Origin: Actinomycetes bacterium
GTDB taxonomy: Bacteria > Actinomycetota > Thermoleophilia > RBG-16-64-13
Assembly (NCBI GenBank): GCA_021802965.1
Contig: JAJZQZ010000008.1
Coordinates: 1-34,115, forward strand
Length of the DNA: 34,115 nt
Reading direction: 5' to 3'
Both the position numbers and the translations under genes were made by a program. Below, one piece after another: positions 1-7,321 of this stretch. A model generated the notes under the pieces. The model had not been told where the DNA came from. It made no database searches and saw nothing but the letters and a program-made list of their open reading frames with translations. How positions within the stretch are numbered: the stretch's first letter is position 1; each line of letters begins with the position of its first letter.

Positions 1-32
1 ACCGTGGTCTCCCTGATGGTAGTATCAAACAT
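1..32 (-). CDS. 5' end of an unidentified gene, cut by window edge
   Basis: An ATG at 32-30 on the minus strand follows a strong ribosome binding site (AAGGAGG, about 6 bases upstream). The ten complete codons read MFDTTIRETT. The spacing from the stop of the 708-residue gene upstream (about 90 bases) and the shared strand suggest the same transcription unit. In many actinobacteria alaS follows rarA and a small membrane gene, but these ten residues do not clearly match the alanyl-tRNA synthetase N-terminus, so no function is assigned. Confidence 0.5.
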   Translation of the reverse strand, partial: MFDTTIRETT

Positions 33-121
33 GGTCGGCCTCCTTCTTTGGGCCCACGAGCCCGCCGTTCATTGGGGACCGTACGGTACCCCGGGGGAGG
101 CCGGCCCTCTCATCCCATCTC

Positions 122-2248
122 CTAGAGATCTTCCTCGGTCAGTGTGCTTTCGATGGTGTTGTCGACCTCGGCGTCGACGCCCACGCCCTCAGCCGCGGAG
201 CCGCTCCGGGAGCCGGTCTCGCTGTCGCGGGCGAGGAGAGAAGCCTCGCCGCTCATCATCGCGTCGAAGGCTTTCGCTTTGAGCCGGTTGCGCGTCTCTT
301 CGATACGCTTACGCATGGCGTCGTGGTCGAAATCGCCCGCTGTAGACGGTGCCGAAGCGGACGACTCAGGCGTGTAGGCGATCAGTTCCTCGACCTGTTC
401 CAGCGCCGGAGGTTCGGACGCCCCTTCAGTCCCCACTCCGACCGCCACTGATTCGAGTTCGGTGGCTTTCGGCTGGGCGGCTGCAGCCGGGGCAAGCTCC
501 GTGATCACAGTCGGGATCTGCACCGAAGGCAAAGTGAAAGAGAGGGGCGGGACGTGCGGCATCTCGGGCGTTACGGGAGCAACATCCTCCAAGGCTGCCG
601 GCTCGATGTCGACCTTGGTGTCCGCAAGGATGCTCTCTTCCACGACCGAGCTCAGAGGCGATGCCACCATCGGCACCTCGAACGCGGAAGCCTCCGCGAC
701 ATGCTCCTCGACGGCCTGCTCCTCGACGGCCTGCTCTTCAGCGGCGAGGACGGGGGTCGAAGGTGTCTCGCTGACCCGCTCTCCCACGTCGGGGACAGCG
801 GGGAACGACGGGGGCGGCACCTGGAACTGCGACGAGGCCTCGAAGAAGGTCGGTGCCTCGAACGCCGCGGGGGCCTCAGAGGAGGTCGATGTTACGAACG
901 GCGCGGGGGTCTCGGGGGGTTCCGGCGCGCCGAACGGGCTGGCTGCCGCCTTTTCGGTAGGTGCCTGGGACGGGGGCTGCGGCTGGAACGGCGAGGGCTC
1001 CGGGGCGAAAGCAGGCGGCTGGAACGGCGAGGGCTCCGGGGCGAAAGCAGGCGTCTGAAAGGGCAGGGCCTGGAAGGGGGCCGGGGCAGGCGCCGGCTCA
1101 GGCTCGGACGGCATCACGATGTCGAGGGGCGGCAAGGTCTTGGGCCCAACGGGCTCGGTCTCGAAGGGCGACGGGACATGCACCTCCTCGGGCAGAGGCG
1201 GGAAGGCCGGCGGAGGCACCTCCAAGGAAGACACCGTGTCCACCGGCTCCACCGGCTTCACGGGTGCGAAGAGGGGCGGAGGCGCGAACGACGCTGACGC
1301 AGCTGCGTCGTAGGGGGCTTCAGGCTCTCCCGCCGGGGCGCCCCAGCTCTCTTCTTGGAGGAAGGTGCGGGATGGCCGGGGTGCTGTATCGCCTTCGCCC
1401 GCGAAGGGGTGCTCCAACTCCTCCTGGATGCGGCGGCGTGTCTCCTCGATCCTCGCCTTCAGATCGGATGGGGTCGGTACACGAATGGTCTCCTCGCGGG
1501 GCAAGAGCTGATCTTCCACGTCCGCCTCGGGAGCCGACTCGTAGCCGGACGCGACCTCGAAAGGCGTCACGGCCTCGGGTTCCGGCTCGATCGCCAAGAC
1601 AGGCTCCGCTTCGACGACGGGCTCGAAGTCGGGGATCGCAACCGTAGGCTCGACCAGCCGAGCAGGTGCGACTTCGACCGACGGCGTCGCGGTCTCTCCC
1701 ATCGCCGACTCCGCCTCGGGAGCAGGCTCCGGCGCAGTAGGCCACTCGATCGGCGGCTGCGGTTGGGGCTCGAGTTCTAGGACCGGCTCGGGTTCGGGCG
1801 CGGGAGCAAATTCGGGCTCGGGTTCGGGTTCGGGTTCAGGAACAGCGAGAGGTGTGGGCAGGGGCGCCAGTTCGACGGCTGGAGGTTCCTCTACAACCTG
1901 AGGTTCCTCTACGGCTGGAGGTTCCTCCACGACGGGGGCGCTCTCGGCGACCCACCCTCGTTCGGCGGGTTCAGGGACGAAGGCTGCCGGGGATGCTTCG
2001 ACCGGCGGCGGCGCGGGAGAAAAGGCCTGCGGCGACGGCTCCACGGGGACGAGCTGGGGCGGAGCAACGGCCGCAGCAGCTGCGGTAGACTCGGGCAAGG
2101 CGCCAACCGCCGCCGTCGAGGCGGCCTCTCGAGCCTCCTCGCGGGTGAGCAAGGCGTCCCGGACGCGCTGGGCGCGCTTGGGGGACACCAAGAAGCCGAA
2201 CAGGGCCCCCAGGACACCACCGAACAAGAACTTGCCTAGGCCCTTCAT
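122..2248 (-). CDS. YtxH-like anchored, Pro/Glu/Ala-rich disordered protein
   Basis: A 708-residue protein of unknown function. The ATG follows AAGGAGGG with 8 bases spacing. Residues 1-22 form a glycine-rich hydrophobic segment followed by SPKRAQRVRDALL, like the N-terminus of YtxH-type envelope proteins. The rest is low-complexity and probably disordered: runs of alternating Glu-Pro near 137-165, VEEPPAVEE-type repeats near 106-126, a duplicated PAFAPEPSPFQP block near 400-423, and QAVEE repeats. Two short basic helical motifs stand out, RIEETRRR at about 266 and RIEETRNR at about 648, each preceded by basic residues; these look like paired docking or coiled segments. The C-terminus is acidic. 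It sits downstream of rarA and the 177-residue membrane protein on the same strand, after a 229-base gap with no clear gene. It is probably a membrane-tethered scaffold, but the function is not known. Confidence 0.75.
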   Translation of the reverse strand: MKGLGKFLFGGVLGALFGFLVSPKRAQRVRDALLTREEAREAASTAAVGALPESTAAAAAVAPPQLVPVEPSPQAFSPAPPPVEASPAAFVPEPAERGWVAESAPVVEEPPAVEEPQVVEEPPAVELAPLPTPLAVPEPEPEPEPEFAPAPEPEPVLELEPQPQPPIEWPTAPEPAPEAESAMGETATPSVEVAPARLVEPTVAIPDFEPVVEAEPVLAIEPEPEAVTPFEVASGYESAPEADVEDQLLPREETIRVPTPSDLKARIEETRRRIQEELEHPFAGEGDTAPRPSRTFLQEESWGAPAGEPEAPYDAAASASFAPPPLFAPVKPVEPVDTVSSLEVPPPAFPPLPEEVHVPSPFETEPVGPKTLPPLDIVMPSEPEPAPAPAPFQALPFQTPAFAPEPSPFQPPAFAPEPSPFQPQPPSQAPTEKAAASPFGAPEPPETPAPFVTSTSSEAPAAFEAPTFFEASSQFQVPPPSFPAVPDVGERVSETPSTPVLAAEEQAVEEQAVEEHVAEASAFEVPMVASPLSSVVEESILADTKVDIEPAALEDVAPVTPEMPHVPPLSFTLPSVQIPTVITELAPAAAAQPKATELESVAVGVGTEGASEPPALEQVEELIAYTPESSASAPSTAGDFDHDAMRKRIEETRNRLKAKAFDAMMSGEASLLARDSETGSRSGSAAEGVGVDAEVDNTIESTLTEEDL
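703..732 (-). repeat. 15-bp tandem duplication inside the disordered protein gene
   Basis: Two adjacent copies of GCTCCTCGACGGCCT (703-717 and 718-732) encode the QAVEE repeat of the 708-residue protein. A related, diverged unit follows. Repeat length is a multiple of three, so the frame is kept. Confidence 0.7.
981..1052 (-). repeat. 36-bp perfect tandem repeat, two copies
   Basis: Positions 981-1016 and 1017-1052 are identical 36-base units. They encode the duplicated 12-residue block PAFAPEPSPFQP. Perfect identity suggests recent slippage or unequal exchange, and copy number may vary between strains. Confidence 0.85.
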
Positions 2249-2477
2249 CGGGCGCTCCCTCCTTCTCGCCTGAGGCGGCCCACCCCAGAGCGGCTATGTG
2301 CACCGCTGAATCTTATCACCGTGCATCAGCACCATCGGCCTCCACCCGTCCGTCCTTTAACGTGGGTCGAGGTAAGGCGCTACGGTCACTCTTTCTGCTA
2401 GGCCTCCCGAAGTCCTGCCCGTCTCTGCAACCACCCCAGTGGCTCCCGCAGCCCGCGGGAAGCAGCGGAGCCCGAGA

Positions 2478-3011
2478 TCAGCCCAGCCGGGTGATCTGCA
2501 GACGGCCTTCAGCGTCCTCCGACGCGACGATCGACCAGGACGGGCCAAGATCGACCGCCGCCTGCATGACGACCTCCTGCAGAGCCGCCCGGGCCTTGGG
2601 ATCGAGCACGAACGTGAGGGGCATGGGAGGCCGCCCACCGACCTGCACCGTCACCTCTCCGGTCGCCGAACGACGGGCGAACACCGGTTCGGCGGAAAGG
2701 GCTGAGAGTCCCACCCGTCTCTCGTACGTGCGCGTCATGGCAGTGGCGGGGCCGGGGCTCGAGCTGCCCCATTTGGCCTCCGGAGGCAAGGCCGCTCCCT
2801 CTGATCCACCCTGTGACGCGGGGTTCCAGGGCCGACCTACAGGCGCCGACACGTCGGACTGCATCTCTTGGCGCAAGAAAGCCTGCAGCCTCTGGTCGGT
2901 GTTATCGGCGGACTTGCGCGCGGTGGCCAGCCGCCAGCCGTAGTACCCGACGAAGGCGACCAGGAACAGCACGAGGAGGAAGCCCAAGAGATAGAAGCTC
3001 TGGGCGGCCAT
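2478..3011 (-). CDS. small membrane-anchored protein of unknown function
   Basis: A 177-residue protein. The frame stays open further upstream inside rarA, but the ATG at 3011 overlaps the rarA stop codon as TGATG, the usual arrangement for translational coupling. From this start residues 5-27 form one transmembrane helix, followed by a basic stretch. The soluble remainder (about 90-177) contains a compact domain with MTRTYERRVGL, GGRPPMPLTFVLDPKARAAL and a C-terminal LQITRLG. I do not recognise the domain. Downstream, an imperfect hairpin at 2442-2463 without a T-run may mark the transcript end. Coupling to rarA suggests joint expression but not a shared function. Confidence 0.75.
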   Translation of the reverse strand: MAAQSFYLLGFLLVLFLVAFVGYYGWRLATARKSADNTDQRLQAFLRQEMQSDVSAPVGRPWNPASQGGSEGAALPPEAKWGSSSPGPATAMTRTYERRVGLSALSAEPVFARRSATGEVTVQVGGRPPMPLTFVLDPKARAALQEVVMQAAVDLGPSWSIVASEDAEGRLQITRLG

Positions 3012-4354
3012 CAGTCCGTCTCCTCCTCTCCGCGCTCGCGCAGGCCGCGCATGCGCTCCAGGAACTCGGCCAGCCGGGCCTCGTCGCCGTGCCCGGTCGG
3101 CTCGTAGAACCGCGATCCCTCGAGCCGTTCGGGCATGTACCTCTGAGCTACGTACCCGCCACGCGCATGCGGGTAGACATAGCCTTCGCCATGGCCCAGC
3201 TTGGCCGCCCCACGGTAGTGCGCGTCCCTCAAGCGGGCCGGAGGCGGGGCTGCGCCATGGGCCTCGATCTCCTCGAGAGCAGCTTCTATCGCCGCATACG
3301 AGGCATTCGACTTCGGGGCGCAGCTCAGGTAGGTGACGCCGTGAGCCAAGTTGATGCGGCACTCGGGGAGTCCGACGGTCTCTACCGCCTGGGCCACGGC
3401 TGCAGCCACCAAGAGGGCGCGGGGATCAGCATTGCCGACATCCTCCGAGGCGAAGACCAGCATGCGGCGGGCGATGAAGCGGGGCTCTTCGCCCCCTGTC
3501 AGCATGACGGCGAGGTAGTAGAGGGCCGCGTCGGGGTCGGAACCTCGCATGCTCTTTATGAACGCCGAGACGACGTCGTAGTGGGCGTCGCCTTTCTTAT
3601 CGTAGACCACCAGCTTCTTCTGCGCCGCCTCCTCCAGCGTCTCCCTGTCGACCGACGCGAGGCCCTTCGCCTCAGCCAGGTGCACGGTCCGTTCCAGAAG
3701 GTTCAGCGCGCGGCGCGCATCGCCCAAGGCCGCTTCGGCGATGATGTCCCGGAAAGCCAAGGGCACGTCGGCACGGCCGGCGAGACCACGCACCTGGTCG
3801 GTGAGAGCGCGGTCGAGCAAACCGCGGATATCGGCGGGCTCCAGGGCGGTGAAACGGTAGAGGTCGCAGCGCGAGATCAGCGCGGGGATCACTTCGAAGT
3901 AGGGGTTTTCGGTGGTAGCCCCGATCAGGTTGACCAGGCCGTCCTCGACGGCGTGGAGGAGGGCGTCCTGCTGGGACTTCGAGAACCGGTGCACCTCGTC
4001 GATGAAGAGGACCGTGCGCCTCCCCGATTCCTCGCGCCGATGGCGGGCCCGCTCGAGAACCCTCCTTACGTCGGCGACGCCGGAATCGACAGCGGAAAGC
4101 TCCTCGAAAGAGGCATCCGCGGCCTCGGAGACCAGCCGGGCGACCGTCGTTTTCCCCGAGCCGGGCGGGCCGAAGAAGACCATCGAGCCGAAGGTCCCGC
4201 TCTCTATGCTCCTCCGAAGGGGGCCCGTCGCCCCCAAGAGCTGCTCCTGGCCGACAACCTCGTCGAGGAAGGTCGGGCGAAGACGGCTGGCCAGAGGGGC
4301 GTTCCGAAGAAGGTCTTCGGAGAGGTTGGCGGAGAAGAGGTTGCCTTCGTCCAT
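3011..4354 (-). CDS. rarA: replication-associated recombination protein A (AAA+ ATPase)
   Basis: A 447-residue clamp-loader-like AAA+ ATPase of the RarA/MgsA/WRNIP1 family, which acts at stalled replication forks with SSB. The N-terminus carries the family segment PLASRLRPTFLDEVVGQEQLL. Walker A is GPPGSGKT at residues 62-69 and Walker B is FIDEVHRF at 117-124, followed by the sensor region LIGATTENPYFEV. The C-terminal half has the tetramerisation-type segment with MRGSDPDAALYYLAVML and SEDVGNADP. Length is normal for the family. It is divergent from the HNH gene and heads the minus-strand unit 4354 to 1. No Shine-Dalgarno sequence lies before the ATG, while a TGCTAGAAT extended -10 sits only a few bases upstream, so the message may be leaderless. 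Confidence 0.96.
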   Translation of the reverse strand: MDEGNLFSANLSEDLLRNAPLASRLRPTFLDEVVGQEQLLGATGPLRRSIESGTFGSMVFFGPPGSGKTTVARLVSEAADASFEELSAVDSGVADVRRVLERARHRREESGRRTVLFIDEVHRFSKSQQDALLHAVEDGLVNLIGATTENPYFEVIPALISRCDLYRFTALEPADIRGLLDRALTDQVRGLAGRADVPLAFRDIIAEAALGDARRALNLLERTVHLAEAKGLASVDRETLEEAAQKKLVVYDKKGDAHYDVVSAFIKSMRGSDPDAALYYLAVMLTGGEEPRFIARRMLVFASEDVGNADPRALLVAAAVAQAVETVGLPECRINLAHGVTYLSCAPKSNASYAAIEAALEEIEAHGAAPPPARLRDAHYRGAAKLGHGEGYVYPHARGGYVAQRYMPERLEGSRFYEPTGHGDEARLAEFLERMRGLRERGEEETD

Positions 4355-4360
4355 TTTTGG

Positions 4361-4369
4361 ATTCTAGCA
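4361..4369 (-). promoter_or_regulatory. extended -10 promoter element for rarA
   Basis: On the minus strand the sequence reads TGCTAGAAT, matching the extended -10 pattern TGnTAnAAT. No good -35 is visible, as is common for extended -10 promoters. A start point about 7 bases downstream would fall on the rarA ATG, predicting a leaderless transcript. Confidence 0.45.
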
Positions 4370-4391
4370 GCACAGACTAAGAACTGGGGTG

Positions 4392-4420
4392 TTGAGGGCC
4401 GTGTGCAGGTCCGGTAGAAT
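4392..4420 (+). promoter_or_regulatory. sigma-70-type promoter for the HNH gene
   Basis: TTGAGG at 4392-4397 and TAGAAT at 4415-4420 are separated by exactly 17 bases. The predicted start is near 4427, leaving a short leader with AGGAGG before the GTG start at 4450. Read from sequence only. Confidence 0.55.
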
Positions 4421-4449
4421 GCGCCAAGAGCCCGAGTGGGAGGAGGTCG

Positions 4450-4956
4450 GTGCGCCGCGACGTCCTGGTGCTGAACGCCACCTATGAGCCGATCAACGTC
4501 TGCTCACTCAAGCGCGCCGTCGTACTGCTGCTAAAGGACCGGGCCGAGATCCTGGAGGCCGGCAATCGGGCCATGCGGGCTGCGGGCTTCAGCATCCCCC
4601 AGCCGCACGTCATCCGGTTGCTGAACTACGTGAAGGTCCCGCGGGGCGACCGGCGCAAGCTCTCGCGCCGGGTGGTCCTCGCCCGCGACGGCTACCGGTG
4701 CCAGTACTGCGGCAGCACCCGCCACCTCACCCTCGACCACGTGATACCGAGAAGCCGTGGCGGGTCGACCTCGTGGGACAACGTCGTGACGAGCTGCGCT
4801 CCCTGCAACACTCGGAAGGGCGCGAAGCTACCGCACGAAGCGGACATGACGCCCGCAAAGGCGCCCAGAGCGCCGACCCTGACGGACTTCCTGGTGGCCA
4901 CCCCCCACGACGTGCCCGACAGCTGGGCTGCCTACCTGGCCTCAGCAGTGGCCTGA
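4450..4956 (+). CDS. HNH endonuclease family protein
   Basis: A 168-residue HNH nuclease-fold protein starting at GTG after AGGAGG (4441-4446). The N-terminal third (VLVLNATYEPINVCSLKRAV) is typical of the small HNH proteins common in actinobacteria and cyanobacteria. The HNH module has zinc cysteines C84, C87, C116 and C119, the LDHVIPRSRGG motif (D96, H97) and N111, so the metal-binding and catalytic residues look complete. The biological substrate of this subgroup is unknown; there is no restriction methylase or phage gene nearby. A TTGAGG-17-TAGAAT promoter precedes it. The receiver gene 73 bases downstream has its own putative promoter. Confidence 0.9.
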   Translation: MRRDVLVLNATYEPINVCSLKRAVVLLLKDRAEILEAGNRAMRAAGFSIPQPHVIRLLNYVKVPRGDRRKLSRRVVLARDGYRCQYCGSTRHLTLDHVIPRSRGGSTSWDNVVTSCAPCNTRKGAKLPHEADMTPAKAPRAPTLTDFLVATPHDVPDSWAAYLASAVA

Positions 4957-4961
4957 GTTAT

Positions 4962-4989
4962 TCAAGCCCCAGCCGTCTTGGGCCGATAA
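4962..4989 (+). promoter_or_regulatory. sigma-28-like promoter before the receiver gene
   Basis: GCCGATAA at 4982-4989 is an exact match to the sigma-28 (FliA/SigD) -10 consensus. TCAA at 4962-4965 stands 16 bases upstream, a 3 of 4 match to TAAA. The same 16-base spacing occurs before the flgM-like gene at 16557. The -10 lies about 40 bases before the GTG start at 5030. Confidence 0.5.
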
Positions 4990-5029
4990 GGGCAGCGTAC
5001 CCCCCACCGGAGATCGACCGGAGAAGCAT

Positions 5030-5443
5030 GTGGACCACGAAGGCACACTCGTCTTGATCGTCGACGACGAGCCGGACATCCGGTCGTTCCTCGCCGATCT
5101 GCTCACCACGCAGGGATTCCACTGCACGTGGGCCGACAGCGGCCCGGCCGCCCTGGCCCAGCTGGGCCCCCTGGACCCCGACGTGATCTTGCTCGACATC
5201 ATGATGCCGGGCATGAGCGGGCTCGAGGTGCTGCGCCAGATACGGGAGCGCGACGACGTAGATCCCTCGGTCATCATGATCTCCTGCCTGGGGCACCCCA
5301 ATACAACTCTCCGCGCGCTTGAAGAAGGAGCCGACCACTTCGTCGTCAAGCCGTTCCGCGTCAACGAGTTACTCGACACGATGAAGCAGGTGCTCGATCG
5401 CCGGGCCCTGGGCGAGGACGTCCCCGACGACCAGAAGTCCTAG
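5030..5443 (+). CDS. single-domain response regulator (CheY-like receiver)
   Basis: A 137-residue protein made of one receiver domain with no output domain. It has the acidic pair D12/D13, phosphoacceptor D56 in LLDIMMPGMSG, S85 in the Thr/Ser position and K107 in VVKPF, so phosphorylation is expected to work. The GTG start is set by GGAGA at 5020-5024; an ATG at 5028 is out of frame and opens only a nine-codon frame. A sigma-28-like promoter lies upstream, consistent with a chemotaxis or motility role, but no kinase gene is in the window. The stop codon shares bases with the converging accA stop (CTAG at 5440-5443). Confidence 0.92.
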   Translation: MDHEGTLVLIVDDEPDIRSFLADLLTTQGFHCTWADSGPAALAQLGPLDPDVILLDIMMPGMSGLEVLRQIRERDDVDPSVIMISCLGHPNTTLRALEEGADHFVVKPFRVNELLDTMKQVLDRRALGEDVPDDQKS

Positions 5444-6426
5444 ACGACGATCTCGCCCGGGGCCAGCACGCCCATGTTGAGGTAACGGCTGCGCCGCTCG
5501 CGCATGCGCACCCCCGGTGCCACCGCTTCCAACTCCCGCAACCCGGCCTCGATCTGTCGAGCCACAACCTTCGCTGTAGCCCTATGGTGCTTGTGCGCCC
5601 CCTTCCGGGGCTCGGGGATCACCAGGTCGACGACTCCCAGCCGGTACATGTCGAGGGCCGTGAGCCGCAGGGCCTCGGCCGCCTGATCGGCCTCGGCGAC
5701 GTCACGCCAGAGGATCGCCGCGCAACCCTCGGGGGTGATGACCGAGTAGTAGGCGTTCTCGAGCATGTACACGCGGTCGCAGAGACCCAGAGCCAGGGCC
5801 CCACCCGAACCCGCTTCGCCGATGATGACGGCGACCGTGGGCACGGATAGTCCGGCGAAGACCTTGAGGGTGCGCGCGATGGCGCCCGCCTGCCCCCCTT
5901 CCTCGGCGTCGACCCCGGGAAAGGCCCCCTGCGTGTCGATCAAGGTGACCACCGGCATGGAGAACTTCTCGGCGAGCACCGCCAAGCGTTGCGCCTTGCG
6001 GTATCCGTCGGGCCGGGGCATGCCGAAGCTGCGGAACTGACGCTCCTTCAGGTCGTGACCTTTTTGCTGCCCGATCACCACCACGGTGCGTCCGTCCAGT
6101 GAGGCGAGACCCGCCACGATGGCGGGATCGTCCGCTCTCAACCGGTCGCCGTGGAGCTCCACGAAATCGGGGAACGCATGCTCGATGTAGTCGAGAGTCT
6201 GGGGTCGATCTTGGCGCCGGGCAAGCTGAACCCGCTTCCAGGCGACACCGGACGAGTCCTTACGTTCCCTCAGGCCCTCGAGTTGAGCCTCGATCTTCTG
6301 GATCTCTTCTGAATAGCCAACCCCGGGGAGTGAGGGCAAGCTCTTTAGCTCGTGCAATTGCTTGAGTAAGCGGGCCGCCTCCGCGTGGTACGACCTCCTG
6401 ATGCGGTCGAAGGGGTTCAATGTCAC
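5440..6426 (-). CDS. accA: acetyl-CoA carboxylase carboxyltransferase subunit alpha
   Basis: AccA pairs with AccD to transfer carboxyl from biotin to acetyl-CoA, giving malonyl-CoA for fatty-acid synthesis. Family segments visible include VQLARRQDRPQTLDYIEHAF, VIGQQKGHDLKERQFRSFGM, LIDTQGAFPG, GEAGSGGALALG and VITPEGCAAILW. The GTG at 6426 is chosen because GGGAGG (6440-6435) lies 8 bases upstream; the frame also opens at a GTG at 6435, which sits directly on that site. From 6426 the protein has 328 residues, a normal size. The first 167 bases overlap the 3' end of accD in a different frame, an unusually long overlap. It is the last gene of the fab-acc cluster and ends stop-on-stop with the receiver gene. 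Confidence 0.95.
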   Translation of the reverse strand: MTLNPFDRIRRSYHAEAARLLKQLHELKSLPSLPGVGYSEEIQKIEAQLEGLRERKDSSGVAWKRVQLARRQDRPQTLDYIEHAFPDFVELHGDRLRADDPAIVAGLASLDGRTVVVIGQQKGHDLKERQFRSFGMPRPDGYRKAQRLAVLAEKFSMPVVTLIDTQGAFPGVDAEEGGQAGAIARTLKVFAGLSVPTVAVIIGEAGSGGALALGLCDRVYMLENAYYSVITPEGCAAILWRDVAEADQAAEALRLTALDMYRLGVVDLVIPEPRKGAHKHHRATAKVVARQIEAGLRELEAVAPGVRMRERRSRYLNMGVLAPGEIVV

Positions 6427-7276
6427 AGCGTACACCTCCCTCCAACAGCGTCAGCAGTCTCACGAGCTGCACCCGCAGGTCGCGCCGATGGACCACCATG
6501 TCGATCTGACCGTTGGCCAGATTGGACTCCGACCGCCCGAAGTCGGCCGGCAGCTTCTCCCTGGTGGTCTGCTCGATCACGCGAGGCCCGGTGAAGCAAA
6601 GGAGCGCGCCCGGCTCGGCGACGATCACGTCGGCCAGAGTCGCGAAGCTGGCAAGCACGCCGCCCGTCGTCGGATGTGTGAGCACCGACACGAATGGGAG
6701 GGCATGGTCCGCGAGGAGGTCGAGCGCGACCACGGTCTTGGCCATCTGCATGAGCGAGAGGATGCCCTCCTGCATGCGGGCCCCCCCCGATGCCGCGACA
6801 ACCACCAGCGGGACCGACTCGTCGATGGATGTGGTGACGAGACGCGCGAACCGCTCCCCGACCACGGAGCCCATCGAGCCGCCCAGAAAGCGGAAGTCCA
6901 TGACCCCGAGCCCGGCCCGCTTTCCGCCGATGCGACACATGCCCCCGAGGAACGCCTCGGAGAGGCCCGTCTCGAGCTGAGCGTCAGACAAGCGGTCGGT
7001 GTAGGAGCGGCTGTCGAAGAAATCCAGGGGATCACTCGGTCTGAGGTCACCCGCGACCTCCACCCAGGTACCCGCATCGGCCAACTGGGTGATGCGATCC
7101 GGAGCGGTCACCGGAAAATGGTGGGAGCAGTGGGGGCAGACGAAGAGCGCCGCCTCGAGCTGCTGCTGGGTCAGAGGGTTATCGCACTGTGCGCACCGAG
7201 GAATCTCCGGCTCGGCCGGCGCCCCCGAGACCGGGGGCTCCTTCGGTGTGATCTGGACGGTGACGTATCTGCTCAC
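6260..7276 (-). CDS. accD: acetyl-CoA carboxylase carboxyltransferase subunit beta
   Basis: AccD is the zinc-ribbon beta subunit of acetyl-CoA carboxyltransferase. The zinc ribbon is C28-x2-C31-x15-C47-x2-C50, followed by the crotonase-like fold with GGARMQEGILSLMQMAKT and HPTTGGVLASFATLAD. The core typical of the family ends near residue 282 (LLTLLEGGV). The frame then runs on for 56 more residues in the same DNA that encodes the start of AccA, so this tail is either a genuine extension, a passive read-through, or a sign of a sequence indel in what is elsewhere sometimes an accD-accA fusion. It starts with GTG, 44 bases after fabF. The biotin carrier and carboxylase subunits are not in the window. 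Confidence 0.95.
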   Translation of the reverse strand: MSRYVTVQITPKEPPVSGAPAEPEIPRCAQCDNPLTQQQLEAALFVCPHCSHHFPVTAPDRITQLADAGTWVEVAGDLRPSDPLDFFDSRSYTDRLSDAQLETGLSEAFLGGMCRIGGKRAGLGVMDFRFLGGSMGSVVGERFARLVTTSIDESVPLVVVAASGGARMQEGILSLMQMAKTVVALDLLADHALPFVSVLTHPTTGGVLASFATLADVIVAEPGALLCFTGPRVIEQTTREKLPADFGRSESNLANGQIDMVVHRRDLRVQLVRLLTLLEGGVRCDIEPLRPHQEVVPRGGGPLTQAIARAKELALTPRGWLFRRDPEDRGSTRGPEGT

Positions 7277-7283
7277 GCGCTTA

Positions 7284-7302
7284 CCAAGACTTCATGGCTC
7301 GA
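7284..7302 (+). repeat. possible remnant of the dispersed palindromic element
   Basis: CCAAGACTTCAT at 7284-7295 is identical to 12687-12698 near the right arm of the element at 12551, and the next bases (GGCTCGAC) match 4 of 8 there (TGTTCAAC). It lies in the 44-base gap between fabF and accD. Chance similarity cannot be excluded. Confidence 0.25.
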
Positions 7303-7304
7303 CG

Positions 7305-7321
7305 GTCTCCTCGGCGGAGAC
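7305..7321 (-). other. small perfect hairpin between fabF and accD
   Basis: GTCTCC and GGAGAC form a perfect 6-bp stem with a 5-base loop. The hairpin reaches the first base of the fabF stop codon and lies upstream of accD. There is no T-run, so it is not an intrinsic terminator; it could protect or process the polycistronic message. Role uncertain. Confidence 0.3.

Noticed and set aside
981-1052. CRISPR-like repeat
   Set aside because: The two 36-base units are adjacent without spacers and lie in frame inside a coding region; no cas genes are present.
2813-4417. Long plus-strand open frame opposite rarA
   Set aside because: It is antisense to the well-supported rarA, has no recognisable domain and has the composition expected of a high-GC mirror frame.
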